Below are positions 26,451 through 35,824 of a stretch of 64,000 nt of DNA, piece after piece. Every line of letters begins with the position of its first letter. The first letter of the stretch is position 1. A program made the translations under genes and the position numbers. Origin of the DNA: Methylobacterium sp. FF17 (GTDB lineage: Bacteria; Pseudomonadota; Alphaproteobacteria; Rhizobiales; Beijerinckiaceae); contig NZ_CP107532.1 of NCBI RefSeq assembly GCF_025813715.1, positions 186,001 to 250,000 on the forward strand, in the 5' to 3' direction. The notes beneath the pieces were generated by a model. That model was not told the origin of the DNA. It searched no databases and worked only from the letters and a program-made list of their open reading frames with translations.

Positions 26451-27947
26451 ATGGAACGTGTGGAACTGACGCTCACCCTAGACGCCAAGTCCGAGAAGCC
26501 GCTCCAGGCACAGGTGTTCGACCAGGTTCGGGAGATCATCCTGGATGGGCAGATCAAGGCCGGCATGGCTTTGCCTCCAAGCCGATTGCTGGCGGAGCGC
26601 CTCCGCGTGTCCCGCAACACGGTGTTGCTGGCCTATGAACGCCTTGCGGCGGAGGGCTACGTGAGGGCGCGCGGCACGGCGGGCCTGTTCGTGGAGCCGA
26701 TCTCGCCGGATAGTCTCCTCCTGATCCAACAGGGCAGTCGGTCCCTGACGAACGGCCCGGTGCCGGACGCGTCGAGCGAGCCCCTGCTTTGCTTCGCCGG
26801 CTCGCCCGGCGGCGGCGGCGACCGACCCGAACTCGACTTCTGGGTCGGGCGGTCCGATCCGGCGGGGTTCCCGCTGGCCATCTGGCGCCGTATCGTGACG
26901 CGCCTCCTTGCGCGAGAGACGATATACCTGACCGATTACTGCGATCCGGCCGGCCTCCCGGAGTTGCGCACGGCCATCAGCACGCACCTGCGGCGCGCCA
27001 GAGCGGTGGCGGTGACCGAAGATCAGGTCATCGTGACCACGGGTGGGCAGGACGCTCTCAACCTCGTGTTCAACCTGCTGAAGGGACACACCCGGCAACT
27101 CTGCATCGAGAATCCCTGCTACCTCGGAGCCTCGCTGATCTTCAGGAATGCCGGCCTGGCCATCCATCCGGTCCCCGTCGACGGCGATGGCCTACGGACG
27201 GACCTACTGCCCACGGCCAAGGGCAGCCTGCTCTACGTGACGCCGTCGCATCAGTTCCCCACCGGGGCCACCATGCCGCTGACGCGGCGCCTGGCCCTGC
27301 TGCGATGGGCGGAGGAAACCGACAGCTACATCGTCGAGGACGATTACGACAGCGACTTCCGGTACGACGGGCCGCCGCTGACGGCCCTGGCCGGTCTCGA
27401 TGGCGGCCGGCGCGTCTTCTACGCCGGGACGTTCTCGAAGTCGGTAGGCGCTGGCCTCCGCATCGGTTTCGCCACGGTTCCGCGCATGTTCTGGGACGAA
27501 GCGCGGATGCTGAAGGCGCGCATGAGCAACGGCCAGGCCTGGCTTGAGCAGGCCGCGCTCGCCGCCTTCATCGAGGAGGGGCACTTCGACCGGCACCTGC
27601 GCCGCCTGAGGCAGGTCTACAAGGCGCGGCGGGACCGCCTTGTCGGGGCGTTGCGCAGGACGTTCGACGGGGCCGTCGTCCTCGGCGGCGAGAGTGGCCT
27701 GCACCTGGTCTGGCGCCTTCCGCCCGGCTTTCCGCCCGCCCGGCAGATCCAGCTCCTTGCACGCGAGCAGGGCATCGGGGTCTACGCCCTTTCGAGCGGG
27801 GCCGCCTACGATTTCGATCCCGGGGCACGGGACGACATGTTGGTCTTCGGATACTCATCGCTCAACGAAACGCAGATCGAGACAGCAGTCGGCGCGTTGC
27901 AGCGGATATTGCTTGGGCAAGCAGACCGCAACGAAGGCACGGATTAG
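26451..27947 (+). CDS. MocR-type GntR/aminotransferase-like regulator
   Basis: Transcription factor of 498 residues. Residues 10-80 are a GntR winged helix (LQAQVFDQVREIILDGQIKA, then PPSRLLAERLRVSRNTVLLA); the rest is a fold-type I PLP-dependent aminotransferase domain with VTTGGQDALNLVFNLL, VTPSHQFPTGATMP, EDDYDSDFRYDGPPL and the PLP lysine in YAGTFSKSVGAGLRIGF. MocR regulators sense an amino compound or PLP itself. The upstream ATG/GTG frame to 26394 is open, but 26451 starts just before the DNA-binding domain. Divergent from the molybdopterin oxidoreductase, its probable target. Confidence 0.9.
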   Translation: MERVELTLTLDAKSEKPLQAQVFDQVREIILDGQIKAGMALPPSRLLAERLRVSRNTVLLAYERLAAEGYVRARGTAGLFVEPISPDSLLLIQQGSRSLTNGPVPDASSEPLLCFAGSPGGGGDRPELDFWVGRSDPAGFPLAIWRRIVTRLLARETIYLTDYCDPAGLPELRTAISTHLRRARAVAVTEDQVIVTTGGQDALNLVFNLLKGHTRQLCIENPCYLGASLIFRNAGLAIHPVPVDGDGLRTDLLPTAKGSLLYVTPSHQFPTGATMPLTRRLALLRWAEETDSYIVEDDYDSDFRYDGPPLTALAGLDGGRRVFYAGTFSKSVGAGLRIGFATVPRMFWDEARMLKARMSNGQAWLEQAALAAFIEEGHFDRHLRRLRQVYKARRDRLVGALRRTFDGAVVLGGESGLHLVWRLPPGFPPARQIQLLAREQGIGVYALSSGAAYDFDPGARDDMLVFGYSSLNETQIETAVGALQRILLGQADRNEGTD

Positions 27948-27984
27948 GTCTGCTTCAGAGCACCCAACGAAATGGCTTCTTCGG

Positions 27985-28025
27985 AGTAGTTGGGTCGGGA
28001 GCGGACCCAGGGCATGGGTTCCATC
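27985..28025. repeat. short relative of the interspersed repeat
   Basis: GTTGGGTCGGGAGCGGACCC followed by AGGGCATGGG resembles the right-hand part of copies A and B (GGAAGCGGTC...GACCCAGGC). The match is short and the rest of the element is missing. Confidence 0.3.
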
Positions 28026-28041
28026 CGTCAGATTTCGGTGA

Positions 28042-28164
28042 CTAGGTCCGCTGACGGGCATCGTGCCATAGCCAAGCGGCGCTGAGCAGCAGCAGTACGG
28101 TGGCCCCCGCGCCCACCAGCCCCAACGCGTCCAAGCTGTCGGTATACGGAAGTCGCGGGTGCAT
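28042..28164 (-). CDS. possible 40-residue single-pass membrane peptide
   Basis: ATG 28164 opens MHPRLPYTDSLDALG, followed by one hydrophobic helix (LVGAGATVLLLLSAAWLW) and a basic end (HDARQRT). The arrangement is that of a small bitopic membrane protein. It lies between the MocR gene and the defence operon, antisense to both. There is a run of G just before the ATG. I do not recognise it and it may not be real. Confidence 0.3.
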   Translation of the reverse strand: MHPRLPYTDSLDALGLVGAGATVLLLLSAAWLWHDARQRT

Positions 28165-28230
28165 CCCCCAATGGGGGGCAGCCGACATCCGGGTCTGGGC
28201 GTATCGCGAGCCAGATTGACCCAAAAGCAA

Positions 28231-28246
28231 TTTAGGCTATTTAGGC
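28231..28246 (+). promoter_or_regulatory. TTTAGGC direct repeat ahead of the HTH-AAA-subtilase operon
   Basis: TTTAGGC at 28231-28237 and again at 28240-28246, three bases before the ATG of the HTH gene. No Shine-Dalgarno separates them from the start codon, so the transcript may be leaderless or the repeat may be an autoregulatory operator. Only the repeat itself is certain. Confidence 0.4.
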
Positions 28247-28249
28247 AAT

Positions 28250-28609
28250 ATGGTTGGTCGCCCGTCGCGTCGAGATGCCCAAGAGCTCTGCCAGCGCCTC
28301 GAAGGCGCTCGTGCGGATGCCGGGCTGAGCCGTGCTGCCATTGCGCGCGCACTTGGAACCAGCCCCTCCAACCTTCTCAGGTCACTTAGGGCGGGTGGAT
28401 TTTCAGGCGATCTCTCAAGGCGCGTCGAGATGCTGCTTGAGAACGGGGTTTCCGGCATGCGAGACGTGCCCCCCAAGGCACGCGAGGCAGGCGACGACTC
28501 GCTCGACCGGGCGTTGCTTTTATTGCTTGAATTTCGTAGGATGGTTCCGGATCTCGAAAGGGCGCTCGTGGCGGTCCGCCGAGCCGCGAATGCCGAGGAT
28601 GGCCGATGA
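28250..28609 (+). CDS. small helix-turn-helix protein heading an IetAS-type operon
   Basis: A 119-residue protein. Residues 10-60 (LCQRLEGARADAGLSRAAI, ARALGTSPSNLLRSLRAGG) look like a Cro/CI-type helix-turn-helix with recognition helix around SPSNLLRSL; the C-terminal part has leucine-rich helices (LDRALLLLLEFRRM, VPDLERALVAVRRA) suited to dimerisation or partner binding. Its stop overlaps the start of the AAA gene by four bases, so it belongs to the operon. It may be the repressor of the system or a DNA-binding specificity component. The family is not recognised beyond the HTH pattern. Confidence 0.6.
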   Translation: MVGRPSRRDAQELCQRLEGARADAGLSRAAIARALGTSPSNLLRSLRAGGFSGDLSRRVEMLLENGVSGMRDVPPKAREAGDDSLDRALLLLLEFRRMVPDLERALVAVRRAANAEDGR

Positions 28610-29580
28610 CGAGCTCGCGAAACGTCCTGGCGATGATCCGAAGCCATGCCGCCGGTGACAGCGCTCATTTCCTGTCCATCGCGGAACACATCGCGGGCGA
28701 GGCGGCCCGCTCTGGCAAGACGAAGGTCGCCGAGGAAATCACGGCGGCCGTCCAGCGGGCAAAGCTCCAACCCAAGATCTCGAACCCGCCGACTCCGATT
28801 GCGGCCGCACGGGGCGAACTGGCCGGACTGATGCGGGTCACCTATCCGGAGGTCCGCCTGTCGGAACTTGTCGTGGGGCCTGACCTTCAGCGTCGCCTGC
28901 GCCGTCTCGTGCGCGAGCACGACGAAGCCGAGGCCCTGAAGGCGAAGGATCTCTCTCCGCGGCGCAAGTTCCTGTTCTCCGGGCCTCCGGGCACCGGAAA
29001 GAGCATGACCGCAGCGGCCATCGCCGGAGAGCTCGGCCTGCCGCTCTTCACTGTGATGCTGGACGGCATCATCACGAAGTTCATGGGCGAGACCGCCGCG
29101 AAGCTAAGGCTCGTCTTCGACGCGATGCGTGCGACGAGGGGCGTATACCTGTTCGACGAGGTCGACGCCCTGGCCGCACGGCGGGCATCGGAGAATGACA
29201 TCGGCGAGGCTCGCCGGATGCTCAACTCCTTCCTCATGTTCCTTGAGGAGGATAACTCCGGGAGCGTCGTCATCGCCGCCACGAACCTCAGGTCTCTGCT
29301 GGATACGGCGATCTTCCGTCGGTTCGATGCGGCGTTCGTCTACGCGAAGCCCTCCACCGACGAGGCGCGACGGGTCCTGATCAATCACCTCCAGAGCTTC
29401 GCGGTTTCGGACCTTGATTGGACCAGGATCGACGAATGCACGACCGGATTGAGCCAGGCCGACATCGTCTCCGCCGCGGCCGATGCGGCTCGGGATGCGG
29501 TTCTGGACAACTCTTCCGCGCTCACCACCGATATCGTCTGTCAGGCACTGGCTGATCGGGCTAGCATCCACGTAGAGTAG
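28606..29580 (+). CDS. ietA: AAA+ ATPase of an IetAS-type defence pair
   Basis: AAA+ ATPase of 324 residues. Walker A is GPPGTGKS (126-133), pore-like segment FMGETAAKLR (159-168), Walker B YLFDEVDAL (181-189), sensor-1 region IAATN (223-227) and arginine finger RRF (238-240). The N-terminal 80 residues are helical and probably bind a partner. An AAA+ ATPase of this class followed directly by an S8 (subtilisin-like) protease is the composition of the IetAS antiphage pair described in surveys of defence genes. Naming as ietA is by gene content and order, not by a sequence search. Coupled to the HTH gene upstream by a four-base overlap. Confidence 0.75.
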   Translation: MTSSRNVLAMIRSHAAGDSAHFLSIAEHIAGEAARSGKTKVAEEITAAVQRAKLQPKISNPPTPIAAARGELAGLMRVTYPEVRLSELVVGPDLQRRLRRLVREHDEAEALKAKDLSPRRKFLFSGPPGTGKSMTAAAIAGELGLPLFTVMLDGIITKFMGETAAKLRLVFDAMRATRGVYLFDEVDALAARRASENDIGEARRMLNSFLMFLEEDNSGSVVIAATNLRSLLDTAIFRRFDAAFVYAKPSTDEARRVLINHLQSFAVSDLDWTRIDECTTGLSQADIVSAAADAARDAVLDNSSALTTDIVCQALADRASIHVE

Positions 29581-29642
29581 TATTTACGTAATGTAGCGTG
29601 CGGTCGCCAACGGGCGGGCGTACCATCCGGCTGTCGGTGCAC

Positions 29643-32192
29643 ATGGTCGAGCGAACCCCCTACCGCCATATCCATGTCCGGGGCCTCGGGGTCGCCTCGG
29701 CGTCGTTCCGGCCCGTCGTGGGGGGCGGTTCCGACAAGGGCTTTCCGCCGGTCGACAATAGGGCGGCTCATGCGGATATGCTTCGCGATGGTTTGGACAA
29801 GGCCATCGAGCTCATGGATGAGTATCGTTCGGCGCAGAAGGAATCTGGCGTACCGAAGAACAAGCGCGGAATGCCGATTACGGTAGAGGCTCGTCCCGAC
29901 ATCGCCTTGCGGATCGGGCAGAGCCGATCCGGCCAGGGGTTCGCCCTTCTTAACGTCCGGAGAGGGCAATCGGTCGATCCCGAGCGCGGCCCGGAAAATG
30001 ATCATGCCACCTTCTTCACGACGCCCCAGACGCTCGACACCTTCCGTCGCGATCTCGAAAGGTACGCTGCGTGGGAGCCTTCCGAACGGGACCTGTCGAA
30101 CGCGTGGGACGACGATCAGGATGTCCAGCGCCGCCCCCCGCGCTTCAAACTGTTCGAGAGTGCAGCCGGCATTCGTCCGACGACCCTTCTCGACCTCTGG
30201 ACGGACCGGTTCGACCGCTATCCCAGGGCCCGTGGGGAGCATGCCTGGGAAGTCTGGACGCGCATCGATTTCCAGGGCGCCTTCAAACAGGCCGTCGAAG
30301 ATCTCGGATTGCGGAAGTATGGACGGCCATCGGAGTTCATCGATACGGTCGTTCGTGGCCTGATCGCCACGCCCGCCCAGATCCAGGAGGTCGTCCGCGC
30401 CACCGGTGCGGTCGTAGGCCTACGGAGCGCGTCGACCTTCGCATCCGATGACCAGCATCTCCAACCCAGGGACATGACGGGGACCCTCATCGCGCTTGCC
30501 GGCCACATCGTGTGGCCGGGTAAGGACGCTCCCGTCGTGGCAATTCTGGATACCGGCGTCCAGGCGAGGCATCCGCTCCTGGGCGGGGCCCTGCCGGTCT
30601 CTCGCCAGTTCACGGCCGAGCCGTTCTGGGGAACGAACGATCACCATGGGCACGGCACGAAGATGGCGGGCGTCGTGCTCTATGGCGATCTCGCGGCGGT
30701 CCCGACGGACGGACGTCCGCTTCGCATGGCGACTCGCTTGGAGTCCGTGATCGTGACGGGTCCCAAGGGGGCTCCTCCGGTCCCTGCCCGCGATGCCATT
30801 CGCCGTGCCGTCGAGGCCGTCGAAGAGGAGCGGGCCATTCGGGTCTATTGCCTGGCCCAAACCGCGTCGGGCGAGATGGAAGACGGGTTGCCGACCAGCA
30901 CGTCGAGCGTTCTCGATCAACTGGCCTACGGCGACGGGGAAAGGACGCGCCTCTTCTGCGCGGCCGTCGGCAACGTGCCGCATACCGACAACGAACCGTA
31001 TCAGGCCGCATACTACGCCGACCGCAACGCCCAGTTCGGCATCCAATCTCCCGCCCAAGCGCTGAACGCTCTGTCGGTGGGGGCGGTCAGCCTGAAGGAC
31101 ATAAGAACTCCAAAGGCCAACCCGGTCGCACAAGCCGGCGATCTCGCCCCCACTTCCAGGACGGCCCAATCCTGGGCGAAGCTCCATGCGAACAAGCCGG
31201 ACATCGTCATGGAGGGCGGGAATTTCGTGGTCGATGCGGATGGCGTTTTCTGCAGCCCGTCACCGGCTCACTTGGTTCTCACGACATCCGGCCCCGCATT
31301 GACGGCCCCGCTGGCGCTTGTGGGCGAGACAAGCGCCGCAACGGCGGCATGCGCTGGTCTCGCCGGTCGGTTGTTGGCCCGCTACCCGAAACTCCGCATG
31401 GAGACCGTACGGGCGCTCATGGTCCATGCCGCCGAGTGGACGCCGGCGATGCGCGCCCAGCTTTAGGCGGCCAGGAATGCGGGCATTCCGAGGAGCGAGG
31501 CCTACGCGATGCAGATCGGCCGGTTCGGCTGGGGCGTGCCGAACGAGACCCGACTTTTCGAGAGTGCCGGAAACGCCTTGACCCTGATGTTGGAGGACTC
31601 ACTGGAGCCGTATCGGCGTGGGGACGGATCCAGCCTTCCGCTCAAGGAGATGAAGTATTTCAAGCTGCCGTGGCCCGAGGATGCCTTGCGCGCCCTCGGG
31701 GCGACCCAGGTCGAGATGCGCTGTACCCTTTCCTACTTCATCGAGCCCGATCTCCATGCGGTGGCCAGGGACCGGATGGAGCGGTATCCCTCGCACCGTC
31801 TCCGGTTCGACGTGAAGCGGTACGGCGAGGACGACGCCCAGGCACGTGCACGGGTGAACACCCAGGCGGACGAGGGCGACGCCGTGGAGGACACGAGCGA
31901 CGACGGCTGGATACTGGGATCGTTCAGTCGTCATAGGGGGACGCTCCACCACGACATCTGGTCCGGTCCGGCCCACCGGCTCGTTGAGCGAGGCGGCCTC
32001 TCGGTCCTGCCGGTCAGGGGATGGTGGGGGGACACACGTAGGTTCGACCGTGACGGGCGGTCCGTGAACTTCTCCCTGGTCGTATCGATCCGGACCCCCG
32101 AGGCCGGCGGCGGCGACCTGTTCACGGAGGTCGTCGGCAAGATTAAGGCGGCCAACCTCGTTGAGACGCCGGCGGCGGTCGCCGTGACCTGA
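29643..32192 (+). pseudogene. ietS: S8 subtilisin-like protease (IetS type) interrupted by in-frame TAG
   Basis: The frame encodes about 849 residues but is interrupted by TAG at 31464-31466 (codon 608). Before the stop lies the whole catalytic triad: Asp303 in VVAILDTGVQ, His337 in DHHGHGTKMAG and Ser564 in GETSAATAACAG, preceded by a 280-residue N-terminal region (TPYRHIHVRGLG start, typical of AAA-linked subtilases). After the stop the same frame continues AARNAGIPRSEAYAMQIGRF, GWGVPNETRLF and a beta-rich C-terminal domain to 32192. The truncated 607-residue protein could keep protease activity while losing its C-terminal domain. The start is taken as ATG 29643; GTG 29598 is possible. Adjacent AAA gene is 62 bases upstream. 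Confidence 0.78.
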
Positions 32193-32204
32193 CCGAAGCG
32201 CGCC

Positions 32205-34076
32205 TCACGACATCCGGGCCATGACGTCGCCGTGGCACAGATAGGCGTAGGGCGTCGCAGAAGCGTTCCGGTAGCATTCGCGGGCTTCCCGCATCGCCTC
32301 CCCGAGCGTTTGGCCGTTCAGCAAGCCCGTGATCTGATCATGGACCACGGATGAGGCGAGCGAGTCCTGGATGGCCCAGATCGGCGCGAGAATCCCACCG
32401 AACCCCCTGTCCGCCAAGCTTGCCGGCCAACCTCCGACGACACCGAGAGTATGGTTCGCGACACCGATTGAGCATGCGTTCAAGACCGCGAACGTACCGT
32501 CCTCCATCCCGAGGACGACGCCTCCGTTGACCTCCATGTGCGAGACCCACCCATCGCTCATCCGGAGTCCTTCGGACCCGGCTTCGCCCCTTTCGCCGGG
32601 CGGGTTGGCATGACCTGCGAAGTGGAGGATCGAAACGCGCGCGTCCGGTTGCGATCGGCACAGGAAATTTGTGAAGCCCCCGCATGTCGCTTCTCCGATT
32701 TCGGCGCCATGCTCCGAAATCAGCTTCCGGCCTTCCTCCACGGCGTCCGGCAGGCCTGAACCGTCATCGTACTCGGGAACGAAGCTGACGATCCGCCCCT
32801 TCGAGAACCCTTCGAGCATGCCTCCTTCGCACTCGCCGAACCAACGCGCCACCGGATGGGACATGAAGATGTGATCGGCATCCGCGATCCCGGCGTTGGC
32901 ATCGGGATACATCATCTCCCAGGGGACGTGAGGATCGTTCGTCACGAACTGTATCGGAAAGCGCGGACCGTGGATGGCGCGCAGTTCGGCGAAGAGCGAC
33001 TTGAAGTGGCCGGGCGTAGCCTTCCAAATCCGTTCGCCAATGCCTCTCAGCACGTTGGCATGCGTGCGACCCGGTGGCAGTGACGGACATCGATCCAACA
33101 GGTCGCGGGCGAAGCTGGCCGTACCCTCCTTGAGGTGGATTTCCTCCATCCACGATACGGTCTTGAATCGTGTGGGCCCCTGAAGGGCCTTGAGGCTCCA
33201 CATCAGCTTCCCGGGACTTGAGCCCTCCATGATCTTGACCGTCAGGACCGGTTTCTCGGCATTGCGGACGAGTTGGATGCCACGCCCGGCCGGAGGCATG
33301 CCGACCGCGATCCCCTGCGTCCCCGACTTGGTTCCCTTTTGTATCGGTATCCGTCGGACGGCGGCGCCGGCATGACGGTCCTGGTACTCGAACATCACCG
33401 ACATCTTACAGATGCTGCCTACCTCGGCATCCGGCCTGATCCTGCCCCTGAAGACCGCAGGGCGAGACGAGCCGTCCGGCATGATCGCGATGATGCCTTT
33501 CCCATCCTCGGGACGTTCGAAGACGATGGCCGGGAAATTGACCTCGGCGGTCACCTGCACCTCCGTCCACCCGGCCGGCAGGTCCCTGAGTTTCACAGGG
33601 TCACCCTCGGTCATTCCGTCGGGTGTCGGCGCGAGGTCTACCTTGAATTGGAATATCTCACCGGGGGACGCATCCCCGTCCGGGGTCACCGAAGGGTAAC
33701 GGGTCAGTGATTCCGACGGCGGCACCGCGGTGGCGGTCTCGACCCAGGGTGCGTTGGCGCATTCGAATGGCGCGGTCACTTCCAGGTCGTTGCGCAGGCT
33801 TTCGGCGGCGTTGCGGAACATGGCCCCCAGCCCGGCCTTCACCTTTTCGCTCGTCACGCTCCCGGTCAGGGCAATCGCCGTTCCGGCAAGCGTTACCTCC
33901 ATCCCGTAGATCTCGCGTGCGAGCTTGTAGACCGACGAGCGTATCCTCGACCAAGGCTCTTCCTCGACCGTCGGCCCGTCGGTGTCGATGAGCCCGAACG
34001 CGATCCAGTTACCCGCATCCACGACGCCGCCCTTGCGCCATGCCCAAGTCCAATGTCCGGCACCGTCGGTGGTCAT
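32205..34076 (-). CDS. CHAT-domain (caspase-like) protease
   Basis: A 623-residue protein whose C-terminal 250 residues form a CHAT/caspase-like peptidase: DPHVPWEMMYP (381-391) is the typical entry to the domain, catalytic His489 lies in SILHFAGHANP and catalytic Cys535 in FAVLNACSIG. Residues 1-110 and a beta-rich middle part (about 130-285) are not recognised; they may sense the trigger. CHAT proteases of known bacterial systems cleave a partner protein after activation. Its ATG overlaps the stop of the lipase gene by four bases, so the two are made together and the lipase is the obvious candidate substrate or effector. The operon carries a LexA box upstream. Confidence 0.85.
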   Translation of the reverse strand: MTTDGAGHWTWAWRKGGVVDAGNWIAFGLIDTDGPTVEEEPWSRIRSSVYKLAREIYGMEVTLAGTAIALTGSVTSEKVKAGLGAMFRNAAESLRNDLEVTAPFECANAPWVETATAVPPSESLTRYPSVTPDGDASPGEIFQFKVDLAPTPDGMTEGDPVKLRDLPAGWTEVQVTAEVNFPAIVFERPEDGKGIIAIMPDGSSRPAVFRGRIRPDAEVGSICKMSVMFEYQDRHAGAAVRRIPIQKGTKSGTQGIAVGMPPAGRGIQLVRNAEKPVLTVKIMEGSSPGKLMWSLKALQGPTRFKTVSWMEEIHLKEGTASFARDLLDRCPSLPPGRTHANVLRGIGERIWKATPGHFKSLFAELRAIHGPRFPIQFVTNDPHVPWEMMYPDANAGIADADHIFMSHPVARWFGECEGGMLEGFSKGRIVSFVPEYDDGSGLPDAVEEGRKLISEHGAEIGEATCGGFTNFLCRSQPDARVSILHFAGHANPPGERGEAGSEGLRMSDGWVSHMEVNGGVVLGMEDGTFAVLNACSIGVANHTLGVVGGWPASLADRGFGGILAPIWAIQDSLASSVVHDQITGLLNGQTLGEAMREARECYRNASATPYAYLCHGDVMARMS

Positions 34077-35461
34077 GCCCTGGCGCCCGGATCGAGGACC
34101 AGGAAGATGTCGTCGACCGTGGCCAGTCCCTTTCCGCCGACCGATGCACGGTAGAGTCCTGGCTCCAGCGACACCTCGGCACGGAAGATGCCGTCCCGTG
34201 GTCGAAGGAAGACGGTGCGTGGCGCCGCCGGCTCATCGATCCGTTCGACGGTCCCGTTTAGGGACTGGAGGTATCCGGTCGGCACGGCTTCCAGGTGCAC
34301 GGGCTCATCGGCGCGATAGGCGTCCTGTATCGACAGGCGGATCGGTGCGCCGCCGGCGTGGCCGGTGCGGAACTTGCCAAGGTCGATGCCGGCACCCGTC
34401 ATCACGCCCTTCAGGTGGTCGAGGGCCGCCGGCACGGACTGCAGGGCGGAGTGAGACGTCGCGACATACGTCACGGAGGCCTCCTTGTCGCCGATGGGAA
34501 TGGCCGAGACCCGGGGTACCGTTCCGTCGCCGCCATGATCCTTGCCCTCATGGGCCCGTACGGGGGTCAGTACCTCGTCCTTCAGGGAAGCGGATTGCCA
34601 GGTCGGCTGGTTGATGCCCACGACCGGGCGAATGTTCATCCCCGATGCCAGGTAGCCCTGGATGCCATCGTTCGATGCCCGCGCTGCCTGCATCTCGTCG
34701 TGGAACGCCTTCGCCCTGAGAACGCGGGCGGCATCGAGATGCGGAAGGGCGATCTCGGAGATGCGGGCCAGTTCGGTGCCGCCGTGCTCGACAAACGGGT
34801 AGACAGGCAGGAGTTGGTAGGCCGAGTCGAAGGACCGAAGGGCGTCCGTGCCGTCGAAGGCCGACACGGAACCGACCTTCCAGGTGAACCCGTTGCAGAG
34901 GAAGTCCACCGCGTTGCCCGCACCTCGATAGGGCGTGCCGAAGCTGACCATCGTGCGGACGATCTTCCAGCCCTCAAGGCACTCCATGAAATATCGGCCG
35001 ACGAGCCCGCCCATCGAATGCGAGACGAGCACGATCTTGGCGTTCTCGTTCCCGCTGCTCGTCTTCCACTTTGCGAGCCACTGCGGGGCGACCCTCGCCA
35101 GCTTCCGTGCGGAGACGCGGTTGTCCCGACGCCAGTCGTAGGGGAACTCGAAATAGTTTTCGCCGCGGGTCAGCCCGAGACGCGAAACGAGGTCTGCGCC
35201 GAGGCGGGAGTACCCGCCCTGTTTCCAGAGACGCGGAATGATCTCGGGGTTTGGAACCAGCCCCGACGCGACGATGCCGTCACCGAGATCCTCGTCGCCG
35301 TTGTCCTCGCCCGTCAGTCTAAGGCGGTCGAGGTTCTCGCCGATTATGGTTCCCCAGAGCGCGCCAGGTGAGGTGCCCCATAGGGGCTTGCCATCCTTAG
35401 TCAGGACGGAACCGATCAACCCGGGCAGCACCACGACGACATCACCGAAACCGCCTGCCAT
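34073..35461 (-). CDS. LCAT-type alpha/beta-hydrolase (phospholipase/acyltransferase-like)
   Basis: A 462-residue alpha/beta-hydrolase resembling lecithin:cholesterol acyltransferase. The oxyanion region VVVLPGLIGSVL opens the protein; YFEFPYDWRRDN is the lid/LCAT signature; nucleophile Ser149 is in VLVSHSMGGLVGRYF; the acid is Asp312 in GGDGTVPRVSA; His337 follows in VATSHSAL. The C-terminal 110 residues (from about 350) are a beta-sandwich-like extension. There is no signal peptide, so the enzyme would act on the inner face of its own membrane, as expected for a suicide effector. Start ATG 35461 has GGGGGAG eight bases upstream. First gene of the operon with the CHAT protease. Confidence 0.85.
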   Translation of the reverse strand: MAGGFGDVVVVLPGLIGSVLTKDGKPLWGTSPGALWGTIIGENLDRLRLTGEDNGDEDLGDGIVASGLVPNPEIIPRLWKQGGYSRLGADLVSRLGLTRGENYFEFPYDWRRDNRVSARKLARVAPQWLAKWKTSSGNENAKIVLVSHSMGGLVGRYFMECLEGWKIVRTMVSFGTPYRGAGNAVDFLCNGFTWKVGSVSAFDGTDALRSFDSAYQLLPVYPFVEHGGTELARISEIALPHLDAARVLRAKAFHDEMQAARASNDGIQGYLASGMNIRPVVGINQPTWQSASLKDEVLTPVRAHEGKDHGGDGTVPRVSAIPIGDKEASVTYVATSHSALQSVPAALDHLKGVMTGAGIDLGKFRTGHAGGAPIRLSIQDAYRADEPVHLEAVPTGYLQSLNGTVERIDEPAAPRTVFLRPRDGIFRAEVSLEPGLYRASVGGKGLATVDDIFLVLDPGARA

Positions 35462-35610
35462 TCAGGTCTCCCCCGCTTGTGTCACCGCCGATACGAATAC
35501 CGCTGGTCGTGCCGATTGCTCGATCTCCGCCGGTCCGTGGACGCCGATCCGCCGACATGATCGCCGGGTCGGACGAGGACGCTTCGGGGCAGGATCGGTG
35601 ACGGGGTCGG

Positions 35611-35631
35611 ATTATAGAACGTACGACGAAC
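35611..35631 (-). promoter_or_regulatory. promoter with LexA (SOS) box for the lipase-CHAT operon
   Basis: On the minus strand the sequence is GTTC-GTCGTAC-GTTC directly followed by TATAAT (35616-35611). GTTC-N7-GTTC, equal to GAAC-N7-GAAC on the plus strand (35617-35631), is the alphaproteobacterial LexA site, and TATAAT is a perfect -10 hexamer. LexA bound here would cover the core promoter. The lipase ATG is about 150 bases downstream. No -35 hexamer is clear. Confidence 0.7.
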
Positions 35632-35824
35632 AAAACCAGCTGACGACGTTACGTATGGAATGATCCGATGCGAGCTTAGCCGTGGATTCGGTTAAGGCAC
35701 CATGGGTCCGCACGCTTGTCCGGAAGGGCCGTACGACCGCCGGAGGGTGGAATGCACGCCAAGTGTCGCACGGACCTATCCGCTACCTTGTTCGCCCTGC
35801 CTTCCCGTACTCCGTGGCCGGACA

